Of a DNA stretch of 64,000 nucleotides, positions 56,978 to 64,000 are shown in pieces. The DNA is taken from contig NZ_CP065997.1 of assembly GCF_016127315.1 (NCBI RefSeq), forward strand, positions 3,224,001-3,288,000, written 5' to 3'. Numbering within the stretch: position 1 is the stretch's first letter; every line of letters starts with the position of its first letter. A model generated the notes under the pieces. That model worked only from the letters and a program-made list of their open reading frames with translations. It did no database searches and was not told the DNA's origin. Position numbers and translations under genes: made by a program. Source of the DNA: Achromobacter deleyi (GTDB lineage Bacteria > Pseudomonadota > Gammaproteobacteria > Burkholderiales > Burkholderiaceae_B).

Positions 56978-57434
56978 GATGTGCTCCCGAATCGCTGGCA
57001 AGGTTCAAGCGCCGGCCCGAGCCCGCGCCGGACGCCTGGCGCCGACGCACGGTCTGGCCGTGACTCCATCCTAAGCCCGGCGGCGGGATTGCCGCAAGTT
57101 TCCGGTGGGTTCTCAGGCGGTATGGCCTGGCAGGTTCGTGGAGCAGGTGGCTATAGTCGCGGCCGCCATAGAACACGCCCATAATGGTCACGGACCCGTC
57201 ATCGTTCAAGGAGTAGGCGATGGTGCATCGCTTCTGATGATGCAGGAAGCGGAGATTGGGGTTGGCGGCATGGCGCCGCGCTCCGCGTCTTGGAAAATGG
57301 GCCAGGTCCAGGCAGGCCTGGATCACGCCGTCGACATAGCTGTCCGCTGTTGCGGAAGTCCCCGCCGCGCTGAAATACCGTTGCATGTTGACGATGTCGC
57401 GGAGCGCGTCCGGCGTGAACACGACGCAGAACAT
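56961..57434 (-). CDS. RelE/ParE-superfamily toxin, unusually long C terminus
   Basis: 157 residues. Residues 1-98 match a ParE-like toxin: FTPDALRDIVNMQRYFSAAG, ADSYVDGVIQACLDLAHFP, the basic NLRFLHHQKRCTIAYSLNDD, and VTIMGVFYGGRDYSHLL. Family members end near there; this frame runs on for about 55 basic, low-complexity residues and overlaps the CBS gene by 17 bases. A lost stop codon is likely, so activity is uncertain. It starts one base after the partner's stop (TGACATG). Confidence 0.75.
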   Translation of the reverse strand: MFCVVFTPDALRDIVNMQRYFSAAGTSATADSYVDGVIQACLDLAHFPRRGARRHAANPNLRFLHHQKRCTIAYSLNDDGSVTIMGVFYGGRDYSHLLHEPARPYRLRTHRKLAAIPPPGLGWSHGQTVRRRQASGAGSGRRLNLASDSGAHREESC

Positions 57435-57435
57435 G

Positions 57436-57678
57436 TCAGCGGCCTGAAGGTCGTCTGGCGCGCTCCGCGGCGAGCGCGGCCAGAACCTCGCCAGGGGTGA
57501 GCAGGCGGGATGGATCCGCCTTGCTGGCCCGGCTTATCGCTTCGAGCCGCTTGAGCCAGGCGTTTTCGTCCCGCTGATCGACGCTGGGTAGATAGGGAGG
57601 CGGCAGCTCCGGAGGAGGATCCGATTGGCAGTGTTCCCGTACGGGGGGCCGTTGGGATGGCGTTGGACGGCGTGGCAT
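57436..57678 (-). CDS. Probable antitoxin partner of the ParE-like toxin
   Basis: 80 residues. Pro-rich N terminus, then ENAWLKRLEAISRASKADPS and LLTPGEVLAALAAERARRPS. No clear ribbon-helix-helix or HTH is recognised; assignment rests on the one-base gap to the toxin gene, the small size and the antitoxin-first order. GGAAT lies upstream of the ATG. Confidence 0.6.
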   Translation of the reverse strand: MPRRPTPSQRPPVREHCQSDPPPELPPPYLPSVDQRDENAWLKRLEAISRASKADPSRLLTPGEVLAALAAERARRPSGR

Positions 57679-57826
57679 GTAGAGAATTCCAAAGGCGTGG
57701 GCGACCTGGATAGCCTATGTGTGGCACGACGACGCGACAAGTCCTTTGGGCCATTCCTCTCGTCCTATCTTTCGCCAAGCGCGCGGCGGTGGTCGGCGGC
57801 CAGCCCACGCCGGCCGCCGCGCCTTC

Positions 57827-58840
57827 TCAGCGGATCAGGAACCCCGCGCCCACCGGATCATTCTTGTCGATGACCCAGCGCGCCGTGCCCAGGATGCTGG
57901 CCGTGCCCTTCACCGTCGGCCGCACCGCGCGGGTGCCATTAAGGTCGACTTCACCCAGCAGGCAGCCTTCGAAGGTGCCGCTGCCCAGCAGGCCTTCGGA
58001 CTTGATGGGCTGGTTCAGGCCCATTTTGCCGCGTGCCTCGAACATGGCCATCATCGCGCTGGTGCCGGTGCCGCCGGGCGAACGGTCGAGCTGGCCGGCG
58101 CTGAACACATGCACGTTCTTGTAGAACGCGCCTTCGATCGTCGGCGGGTGCCAGAACGTGATGAAGTTCAGGTTGTTGATGTGGGATTCGGTCGGATGCT
58201 GGATGCGCTGGCGCGCGTTGAGCTGGTCGCGCACGATCAGGCCCATGCGCGACAGCTCGGTGCCGTTGTCGGGCGAGATGCGCAGGTCGCAGTTCGACAG
58301 GTCGACGATGCCGAAGTAGTTGCCGCCCCAGACGATGTCGGCCGACAGCTTGCCGTAGCCGGGCAGTTCCACCGGGATGTCCTGCGCCGCGACGTAGGCC
58401 GGTACGTTCTCGAAGCGCGTCCACAGCACGTTGTCGCCTTCCGAGGCCACTTCCGACACCACCAGGCCGGCGGTGGTCTCGAAGCGGATGCGGGTGATGC
58501 CGTCCTTGCCGCGCGGCACCAGGCCGTTGGCCACCATGGCCATGCTGACCGCGATGGTGCCGTGGCCGCACATGTGCGAATACTCGGTGCCGTCGATGTA
58601 GATCAGGCCGGCGTCGTACTCGGGGCTGGACGGCGGCGTGAGGAACACGCCGAACATGTCCTTGTGGCCGCGCGGCTCGCGCATCAGCGCCTTGCGCAGC
58701 CAGTCGTAGTGCTGCTCCAGGAACGCGCGCTTCTCCAGGATGGTGGAGCCGGCGGGGTACGGAATGCCGCTGTGCACGATGCACAGGGGCTCGCCTTCCG
58801 TATGGGTATAGATGACATCGAACGCGTCTTGCTTGCGCAT
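57827..58840 (-). CDS. Proline racemase / hydroxyproline epimerase family protein with Gly at the second catalytic position
   Basis: A 337-residue member of the proline racemase superfamily. The first catalytic Cys is C91 in HMCGHGTIAVSM. The second motif reads DRSPGGTGTSAMMA, so the position that is Cys in epimerases (DRSPCGTG) or Thr in dehydratases is Gly256. Other core elements (HTEGEPLCIV, DNVLWTRFENVP, GGNYFGIVD, LLGSGTFEGCLLGEV) are intact. Last gene of the minus-strand importer operon, 38 bases after the permease. A racemase needs two bases, so a dehydratase or other lyase activity is more likely. Confidence 0.88.
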   Translation of the reverse strand: MRKQDAFDVIYTHTEGEPLCIVHSGIPYPAGSTILEKRAFLEQHYDWLRKALMREPRGHKDMFGVFLTPPSSPEYDAGLIYIDGTEYSHMCGHGTIAVSMAMVANGLVPRGKDGITRIRFETTAGLVVSEVASEGDNVLWTRFENVPAYVAAQDIPVELPGYGKLSADIVWGGNYFGIVDLSNCDLRISPDNGTELSRMGLIVRDQLNARQRIQHPTESHINNLNFITFWHPPTIEGAFYKNVHVFSAGQLDRSPGGTGTSAMMAMFEARGKMGLNQPIKSEGLLGSGTFEGCLLGEVDLNGTRAVRPTVKGTASILGTARWVIDKNDPVGAGFLIR

Positions 58841-58878
58841 GACTGAGACTCCAGGCGGTGATAGGGGGAAGAGGAAAG

Positions 58879-59670
58879 TTATTTGCCGCGTTCGGACAGC
58901 ATGTCCAGCCCGACGGTCAAATCCAGGATCACGATGGCGACGACCGCAGCCACGATCGTGGCGCCCGATACGGCTGCGATGGTCGGATCAATCGTGTATT
59001 GCACGTAGTTGAAAAGCTTCACGGGGATGGTGTTCAGGTCCGCCGTGGTGTTGAAAATCGACAGCTCCACATTGATCCACGACGAGATGAAGGCGAAGAT
59101 CGAACCGGTCACGATGCCCGGACGGATCTGCGGCAGCACCACCAGGAAGAATGTGGTCCAGGGGTTGGCGCCCAGGTCGGCCGAGGCCTCTTCCAGCGCG
59201 CGCTGTTCCGGCGTCAGCAGCGTCAGGGTCGAGCGCAGCACGAACGGCGCGATGATCACGACGTGGCCGATCAGCAGGGACAGGAAGCTGCGGGTCAGGC
59301 CGAAATACGCGCCGAACTGCAGCAGCGCCGCGCCCAGCACGATGTGCGGCAGCACCAGCGGCGACATCAGCACCGAGGTCAGCGCGGCCTTGCCCGGAAA
59401 CTCGTAGCGCGCCAGCGCCAGCGCCGCCGGCACCGTCAGCAGCACCGCCGCCACCGTCGCGGCCAGCGCCAGCACCGTGCTGGTGGTGAACGCGGCCACA
59501 TAGCCGGCTTCGACCAGCAGCGTGCGGTACCACTCCAGCGTCCAGCCCTGCGGCGGGAACGCCAGGTACGGCGTGGCGGTGAACGATGCGCCCAGGATCA
59601 CCACGAGCGGCAGCGCCAGGTAGGCCAGCACGGCCAGCGCGGTCAGGCGGATCAGATGGCGGGCGATCAT
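58879..59670 (-). CDS. ABC importer permease (PotC type)
   Basis: A 263-residue inner-membrane permease with six TM segments. The coupling loop is LEEASADLGANPWTTFFLVV. Its start overlaps the previous permease's stop by ATGA. Part of the PotABCD-type importer that precedes the racemase-family gene. Confidence 0.92.
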   Translation of the reverse strand: MIARHLIRLTALAVLAYLALPLVVILGASFTATPYLAFPPQGWTLEWYRTLLVEAGYVAAFTTSTVLALAATVAAVLLTVPAALALARYEFPGKAALTSVLMSPLVLPHIVLGAALLQFGAYFGLTRSFLSLLIGHVVIIAPFVLRSTLTLLTPEQRALEEASADLGANPWTTFFLVVLPQIRPGIVTGSIFAFISSWINVELSIFNTTADLNTIPVKLFNYVQYTIDPTIAAVSGATIVAAVVAIVILDLTVGLDMLSERGK

Positions 59671-60515
59671 CGCGCGGCTCCCGGCAAGGTGGCGGCGCGG
59701 TTGGCCAGCGCCACCAGGATCAGGGTGAAGACCAGCAGCACCATGCTCAGCGCGCCGCCATAGTGGAAATCGAACACCGTGCTGTACTGCTGGAAGATCA
59801 GCATCGACAGCACCGTGACGCGGCCGCCCGACAGCAGCGCCGGCGTCACGTAGGCGCTGACCGCCAGCGTGAAGACGATGATGGCGCCCGACACCACGCC
59901 GGGCAGCGTCAGCGGCCAGGTCACGTGCAGGAAGGTCGCTGCCGGGCTGGCGCCCAGGTCGGCCGAGGCCTGCTCGCAGGCCGGATCGACCCGCGCCAGC
60001 GCATTGCCCACCGCCAGCACCACGAACGGCAACAGCACGTAGACCATGCCGATCAGGATGCCCAGCTCGGTGCCGATGAAGCGCACCGGCCGGTCTACCG
60101 CGCCGCTGGCCATCAACCCCTGGTTGACCAGGCCGTTGCGGCCCAGCAGCACCATCCAGCCGAAGGCGCGCACGATGTTGCTGGTGAACAGCGGCACCAC
60201 CAGCAGGATCACGCAGGCGCGGCGCCAGGCCTGCCAGCGCACCACGCGCACCAGGTACCAGGCCAGCGGATAGCCCAGCAGCAGGCAGGCGAGGGTGGTG
60301 AACAGCGCCAGCCGGAACGTCACCAGGATCACGTCCCAGTGGTACTGGTCGGCCAGCACCTTCATGTACTGCGCGGCCGTCGGCGTCAGGCCGTCGGGCC
60401 CGCCGGTGGCGCTGGCCAGCGCCACCACCGCCAGCGGCGCCAGGAAGAAGGCCGCGAAGAACAGCACCGGGGCCGCCAGCAGCAGGCCGGGAGAGAGCCA
60501 GGCGCGCCGCGTCAT
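59667..60515 (-). CDS. ABC importer permease (PotB type)
   Basis: A 282-residue permease with about six TM segments. The coupling loop is CEQASADLGASPAATFLHVT. The start at 60515 (MTRRAWLSPG) overlaps the ATPase stop by ATGA; the open frame further upstream is antisense-like low-complexity sequence. Confidence 0.92.
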   Translation of the reverse strand: MTRRAWLSPGLLLAAPVLFFAAFFLAPLAVVALASATGGPDGLTPTAAQYMKVLADQYHWDVILVTFRLALFTTLACLLLGYPLAWYLVRVVRWQAWRRACVILLVVPLFTSNIVRAFGWMVLLGRNGLVNQGLMASGAVDRPVRFIGTELGILIGMVYVLLPFVVLAVGNALARVDPACEQASADLGASPAATFLHVTWPLTLPGVVSGAIIVFTLAVSAYVTPALLSGGRVTVLSMLIFQQYSTVFDFHYGGALSMVLLVFTLILVALANRAATLPGAAR

Positions 60516-61561
60516 GGCTGGCCGCCGATCAGGTGCAGGTGGTCGGGCGCGAACGCCAGCGCCACTTCGCCGCCGGCATGCAGGCCGCCGGGCGCGAGGC
60601 CGCCGTGGCGCGCCACCAGCGTCTGGCCGCCGATGTCGACGTGGATCATGCTGTGGCTGCCCACGTTGATCACGTCGCTCACGGTGCCGGTCAGCATGGC
60701 GTCGGCGCGTTCGCACAGCTTCAGGTCTTCGGGCCGCAACACGGCCAGGCCGCGGCCCGCGGCCGGGCGTTGGGCGAGCGGCACGCGCAGGCCCTGGGCA
60801 TCCAGCATCAAGGCGCCGTCATCGGCCACGGTGTAGGCGATGAAGTTGGCGTCGCCGATGAACTCGGCCACGAAACGCGTGGCCGGCTGGCGGTAGATGT
60901 CGGTGCCGGCGCCGACCTGTTCGATGCGGCCGGCGTGCATCACCACGACGCGGTCCGCCATGGTCATCGCTTCTTCCTGGTCGTGGGTGACGAAGATGAA
61001 GGCGATGCCGAGACGGGCCTGCAGGTGCTTGAGTTCGAGCTGCATGCGCTTGCGCAGCTTCAGGTCCAGCGCCGACAGCGGCTCGTCCAGCAACAGCAGC
61101 TTGGGCTGGTTGACGATGGCGCGCGCCAGCGCCACGCGCTGCTGCTGGCCGCCGGACATCTCGCGGGGATAGCGCGGACCGAAGTCGGCCAGGCCGACCA
61201 TGTCCAGCGCACCCCGGGCGCGCGCTGCCGCGTCCGATTTCGACGCGCCCTGGCGCCGCGGACCGTAGGCGACGTTCTCCAGCACCGTCATGTGCGGGAA
61301 CAGCGCATAGTTCTGGAACACGGTATTGAGCGGGCGGCGATGCGCCGGCAGGCGGCTGACGTCCTGGCCGTCGATCAGGATGCGGCCCGATTCCGGCTGC
61401 AGGAAACCGGCGATCGACTTGAGCAGCGTGGTCTTGCCGCAGCCGCTGGGGCCCAGCAGCGCCACGAACTCTCCCTGCTGGATTGCCAGGTCGATGCGAT
61501 CCAGCGCCTGGTAGGCGCCGAAGCGCATCGACACGCCTTCGATGGTGAGCAAAGCGGACAT
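60512..61561 (-). CDS. ABC importer ATPase (PotA type)
   Basis: A 349-residue ATPase. Walker A GPSGCGKTT, signature MSGGQQQRVALARA, Walker B LLLLDEPLSALDLK, H-loop FVTHDQEEAM, and a C-terminal TOBE domain (about 245-349). 16 bases after the binding-protein gene. Confidence 0.94.
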   Translation of the reverse strand: MSALLTIEGVSMRFGAYQALDRIDLAIQQGEFVALLGPSGCGKTTLLKSIAGFLQPESGRILIDGQDVSRLPAHRRPLNTVFQNYALFPHMTVLENVAYGPRRQGASKSDAAARARGALDMVGLADFGPRYPREMSGGQQQRVALARAIVNQPKLLLLDEPLSALDLKLRKRMQLELKHLQARLGIAFIFVTHDQEEAMTMADRVVVMHAGRIEQVGAGTDIYRQPATRFVAEFIGDANFIAYTVADDGALMLDAQGLRVPLAQRPAAGRGLAVLRPEDLKLCERADAMLTGTVSDVINVGSHSMIHVDIGGQTLVARHGGLAPGGLHAGGEVALAFAPDHLHLIGGQP

Positions 61562-61577
61562 GGGGAACGGACCTTGC

Positions 61578-62633
61578 TCAGCGCTTGCGGGTGACCTGCC
61601 GGTTCCACGCGTCGGTGACCTCGGCGCGGCGGGCGTTGATGATGTTCCAGTCGAACAGGCTCAGGTTCTTGACCGAGCCGTCGGCGCCCCAGGGCAGCTT
61701 GCGGGCCACGTCCTTGGACACCTGCACGTCCTTGACCGCGGGGCCCAGGTACAGCTTGGTGGCCAGGCAGGCGGCCGCATCGGGCGTCAGGGCGGTGTCG
61801 ATGAACTTCTGGGCCGCGGCCTTGTTGGGCGCGCCCTTGACCAGGTGCAGGCGGGCGTCGGTGGCCCACACGCCTTCCTTGGGCACGGTGAAGCCGATGG
61901 GCAGGCCCTTGTCGATCAGGTCCCAGGCGCCGACGTTGAAGTGCGCGCCGATCACGGCTTCGCCGCTCTGGAAGGCGTTGGTGGCCGCGCCCGAGCTGTC
62001 GAAGAACAGCGCGGTGTCCAGCGAGGCCAGCTTGGAATACAGCGGCCCCAGGTTCGACGGGTCGATCGCCCACACCCGCGCCAGGAAGAAGATGAACGGC
62101 ACGCCCGACGAGTTGGCGGGCGAGGGCACCGCCACCGCGCCGGCGTACTCGGGCTTCCACAGGTCCTTCCAGCTGGTCGGCGGCTGCGTCACTTCCTTGG
62201 TGCTGTAGGTGATGCCGAGCGAGTAGTAGCCGGTGCTGACCGCATAGGCGGCGTTGGCGTCGCGGTACACGCCCTGTTCGATGACGTTCTTCAGGTTGGG
62301 AATGGCGCCGGCGTCCAGCGCGTCCAGCACGCCGGCCTGCTGCGCCAGCTCGCTGATGCCGCCGTCCATCCAGGCCACGTCGATGGTCGGCGCGCCCTTC
62401 TGTTGCTGCAGCTTGGCCAGCGTGGTGGTGGAGGTGCCGACTTCCGGCACCACGGTGACGCCGGTGGCCTTGGTGAAGGGCTCGGCCACGCAGGCGCGGA
62501 ACGCGTCGCCCCAGTTGCCGCCGTACCAGGCGACGGTGATTTTCTGCTGTTGCGCCAGCGCCGCGTGCGAAGCCAGGAATAGTCCTGCGCCGAGCGCCGC
62601 CGCGCCCAGCGCGCTGCGGGTGTTTGTTGCCAT
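61578..62633 (-). CDS. ABC importer periplasmic binding protein (PotD-like)
   Basis: A 351-residue exported protein; the signal peptide ends at LASHAALAQ. The mature part begins QQKITVAWYGGNWGDAFRAC, as in polyamine/opine-type binding proteins, with TIDVAWMDGG and SKEVTQPPTSWKDLWKPEYA typical of the fold. Start at 62633 (MATNTRSALG) with AAGGGG upstream. First gene of the operon; it probably recognises the substrate of the racemase-family enzyme or its betaine. Confidence 0.9.
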   Translation of the reverse strand: MATNTRSALGAAALGAGLFLASHAALAQQQKITVAWYGGNWGDAFRACVAEPFTKATGVTVVPEVGTSTTTLAKLQQQKGAPTIDVAWMDGGISELAQQAGVLDALDAGAIPNLKNVIEQGVYRDANAAYAVSTGYYSLGITYSTKEVTQPPTSWKDLWKPEYAGAVAVPSPANSSGVPFIFFLARVWAIDPSNLGPLYSKLASLDTALFFDSSGAATNAFQSGEAVIGAHFNVGAWDLIDKGLPIGFTVPKEGVWATDARLHLVKGAPNKAAAQKFIDTALTPDAAACLATKLYLGPAVKDVQVSKDVARKLPWGADGSVKNLSLFDWNIINARRAEVTDAWNRQVTRKR

Positions 62634-62757
62634 GTCGGATTCCCCTTGTAGATTTGTCGATCCGCGATTCATTGACTCAGGTACCACAGGCACATCTTGG
62701 GCGATGCTCGGGAAAACGAGCTTGAAGACGCGGGACATAAACTTGAATAATTGCGTC

Positions 62758-63840
62758 ATGTCCGTCGCCGCGCCACCCCCGTCCTTGCCGCTCTCCTATG
62801 AAGACGGCGAAGCCCACCTGCCTCAGGGAAAACCCGCCCTGACCATCGGCATCGTGCTGCTGGACCAGTTCACGCTCGCCGCGTTCGCCGGTTTCGTCGA
62901 TGTGTTGCGGCTGGCCGGCGACCATGGCGGGCGCAGCCGCCAGATCCATACCGCGTGGCGGGTGATGAGCTGGGACGGCAAGCCGCGCTGTTCCAGCGCC
63001 GGCCTGACCATCGAGGTCGAAGCCGGCCTGCCCGAGGATCCGGCGCAGTTCGACTACGTCGCCATCTGCGGCGGCAATGACTATTCCAGCGGCCGCATGC
63101 CCGAGCCCCTGCGCGACTGGCTGCGGCGGGCGGCGGCGCTGCGGGTGCGCCTGCTGGGCATCTGCACCGGCACCTTCGCGCTGGCGCAGGCCGACGTGAT
63201 CGGGCCGCGCACGGTCTGCGTGCACTGGAACGTGCTGGAAACCTTCCGCGAGCGTTTTCCCGCGACCCGTGCCGTCGTCGACCGCCTGTTCGTCGACGAG
63301 GGCGACCTGATTTCCTGCGCCGGCTCCACCGCCGCCATCGACCTGGGCCTGTACCTGGTGGCGCGCCATTGCGGCCGCGACAAGGCGCAGCAGGCCATGC
63401 GCCACATGATGCTGCAGGGCGCGCGGCCGGGCCGCGTGCCGCAGGCGCATTTCCGCACCGACCTGTCCGGCATCCAGGACCTGCGGGTGCGCCAGGCGGC
63501 GCATTTCATCGAGCAGCGCATCGACAATCCGCCGCCGCTGGATGCCATCGCGCGTTATGTCGGCGTGGGCCGGCGCCAGCTGGAACGGGCCTTCCGCCTG
63601 GCCACCGGCATGTCGCCGATGGCGTTCCAGCGGCAATTGCGGCTGGAATATGGCAGCTGGTTGTTGCTTAATAATGCCTGCAGCATCACGCAAATCGCGC
63701 TGGATTGCGGGTTTGCCGACGGCGCGCATTTTTCACGCGATTTCCGCGCGCATTTCGGACTATCCCCACGCCAGTATCAGCAGAGCCACGGGCAGGACGC
63801 CGCGCGGCACGAAGGCGAGATCAGCGTCTTTCCCGCGTAG
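62758..63840 (+). CDS. GlxA-family transcriptional regulator (DJ-1/PfpI-AraC fusion)
   Basis: 360 residues. The DJ-1/PfpI-like domain (about 28-205) has VLLDQFTLAAFAGFVDVLRL and the nucleophile-elbow-like LLGICTGTFALAQA. The AraC DNA-binding domain follows (about 245-345) with LDAIARYVGVGRRQLERAFR and ALDCGFADGAHFSRDFRAHF. Divergent from the importer operon with 124 bases between starts, so very probably its regulator. GlxA-type regulators in such settings respond to quaternary amines or related metabolites. Confidence 0.93.
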   Translation: MSVAAPPPSLPLSYEDGEAHLPQGKPALTIGIVLLDQFTLAAFAGFVDVLRLAGDHGGRSRQIHTAWRVMSWDGKPRCSSAGLTIEVEAGLPEDPAQFDYVAICGGNDYSSGRMPEPLRDWLRRAAALRVRLLGICTGTFALAQADVIGPRTVCVHWNVLETFRERFPATRAVVDRLFVDEGDLISCAGSTAAIDLGLYLVARHCGRDKAQQAMRHMMLQGARPGRVPQAHFRTDLSGIQDLRVRQAAHFIEQRIDNPPPLDAIARYVGVGRRQLERAFRLATGMSPMAFQRQLRLEYGSWLLLNNACSITQIALDCGFADGAHFSRDFRAHFGLSPRQYQQSHGQDAARHEGEISVFPA

Positions 63841-63863
63841 CCTTGCCCCGGCAAGGAGAACGC

Positions 63864-64000
63864 ATGACATACGACCTTTGGTATTGGGACGGCATTCCCG
63901 GCCGCGGAGAATTCGTGCGCCTGGCGCTGGAGGCGGGCGGTATTCCCTACCGTGAGCGCGCCCGCGAGCCCGGCATCGGCGAAGACGCGCTGATCCAGGA
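63864..64000 (+). CDS. Glutathione S-transferase (3' truncated by window edge)
   Basis: The visible 45 residues (MTYDLWYWDGIPGRGEFVRL, then ALEAGGIPYRERAREPGIGE) match the N-terminal thioredoxin-like domain of a GST, with the catalytic-type Tyr/Trp near residues 3-8. AAGGAG precedes the ATG. It lies 23 bases after the GlxA-type regulator and may be co-transcribed with it. Confidence 0.85.
   Translation, partial: MTYDLWYWDGIPGRGEFVRLALEAGGIPYRERAREPGIGEDALIQ

Noticed and set aside
62254..62757. A 168-residue upstream extension of the GlxA-type regulator
   Set aside because: It runs antisense to the importer binding-protein gene; family members begin near the start at 62758.

Overview
This is a high-GC, densely coded stretch of a betaproteobacterial chromosome. 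The closest overall fit is Alcaligenaceae of the Achromobacter/Bordetella type. That rests on the housekeeping order carB ... greA - yhbY / rlmE - ftsH - folP - glmM - (olsB) - ppx / ppk - pstSCAB, the TTG-started ftsH, the AcnB-type aconitase, and the many LysR/AraC regulators and periplasmic-binding-protein transporters. No phage, insertion sequence or CRISPR array is visible. The assignment is from gene content and protein resemblance only; no database was searched.

Layout. 1-4151: 3' part of carB, an LpxO-type lipid A hydroxylase, and a strong terminator. 4175-10800: an SDR dehydrogenase, a histidine phosphatase, and a minus-strand unit for an iron/polyamine-type ABC importer (binding protein, fused double permease, ATPase) with a LysR gene at its distal end. 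10962-14534: a FlxA-like coiled-coil protein and a chemotaxis receptor, both preceded by sigma-28-like promoters, around a uracil-type NCS2 permease. 15005-22630: greA behind a long structured leader, yhbY, rlmE, the ftsH-folP-glmM operon and an OlsB-type ornithine acyltransferase. 22642-30915: phosphate metabolism (ppx, ppk, pstSCAB), with PhoB boxes of the same geometry in front of ppk and pstS. A four-copy 62-bp tandem repeat lies between ppk and pstS.

30953-41343: mixed accessory genes. These are an aromatic-acid MFS transporter, tRNA-Pro(TGG), small exported or membrane proteins, and an AhpD-like gene with a mosaic, internally deleted second copy. The two copies bracket a GT4 glycosyltransferase and an unrecognised coupled gene. 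Then come an ArgO-like exporter, a BssS-like protein, a YdcH-like protein, a fatty-acid-hydroxylase-family membrane enzyme and an ECF sigma / anti-sigma / DUF3455 unit. 41489-50547: LysR and AraC regulators, an aldo/keto reductase, an LprI-like protein, a YoaK-type membrane protein, two unrecognised exported proteins, a fasciclin protein, thiopurine methyltransferase and an SLT lipoprotein.

50775-64000: acnB with a perfect upstream palindrome, a zinc-ribbon/membrane protein pair, a TauE/SafE permease, a CBS-domain protein overlapped by an over-long ParE/RelE-type toxin with its upstream partner, and a five-gene operon. That operon has four genes for a PotABCD-type importer followed by a proline-racemase-family enzyme, and is divergent from a GlxA/AraC regulator. 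The window ends inside a glutathione S-transferase.

The items most worth following up are: the proline-racemase-family enzyme with glycine in place of the second catalytic cysteine, inside its own transporter operon; the mosaic AhpD duplication around the glycosyltransferase; the phosphate regulon architecture; the sigma-28-like promoters; the acnB palindrome; and the toxin overlapping the CBS gene.
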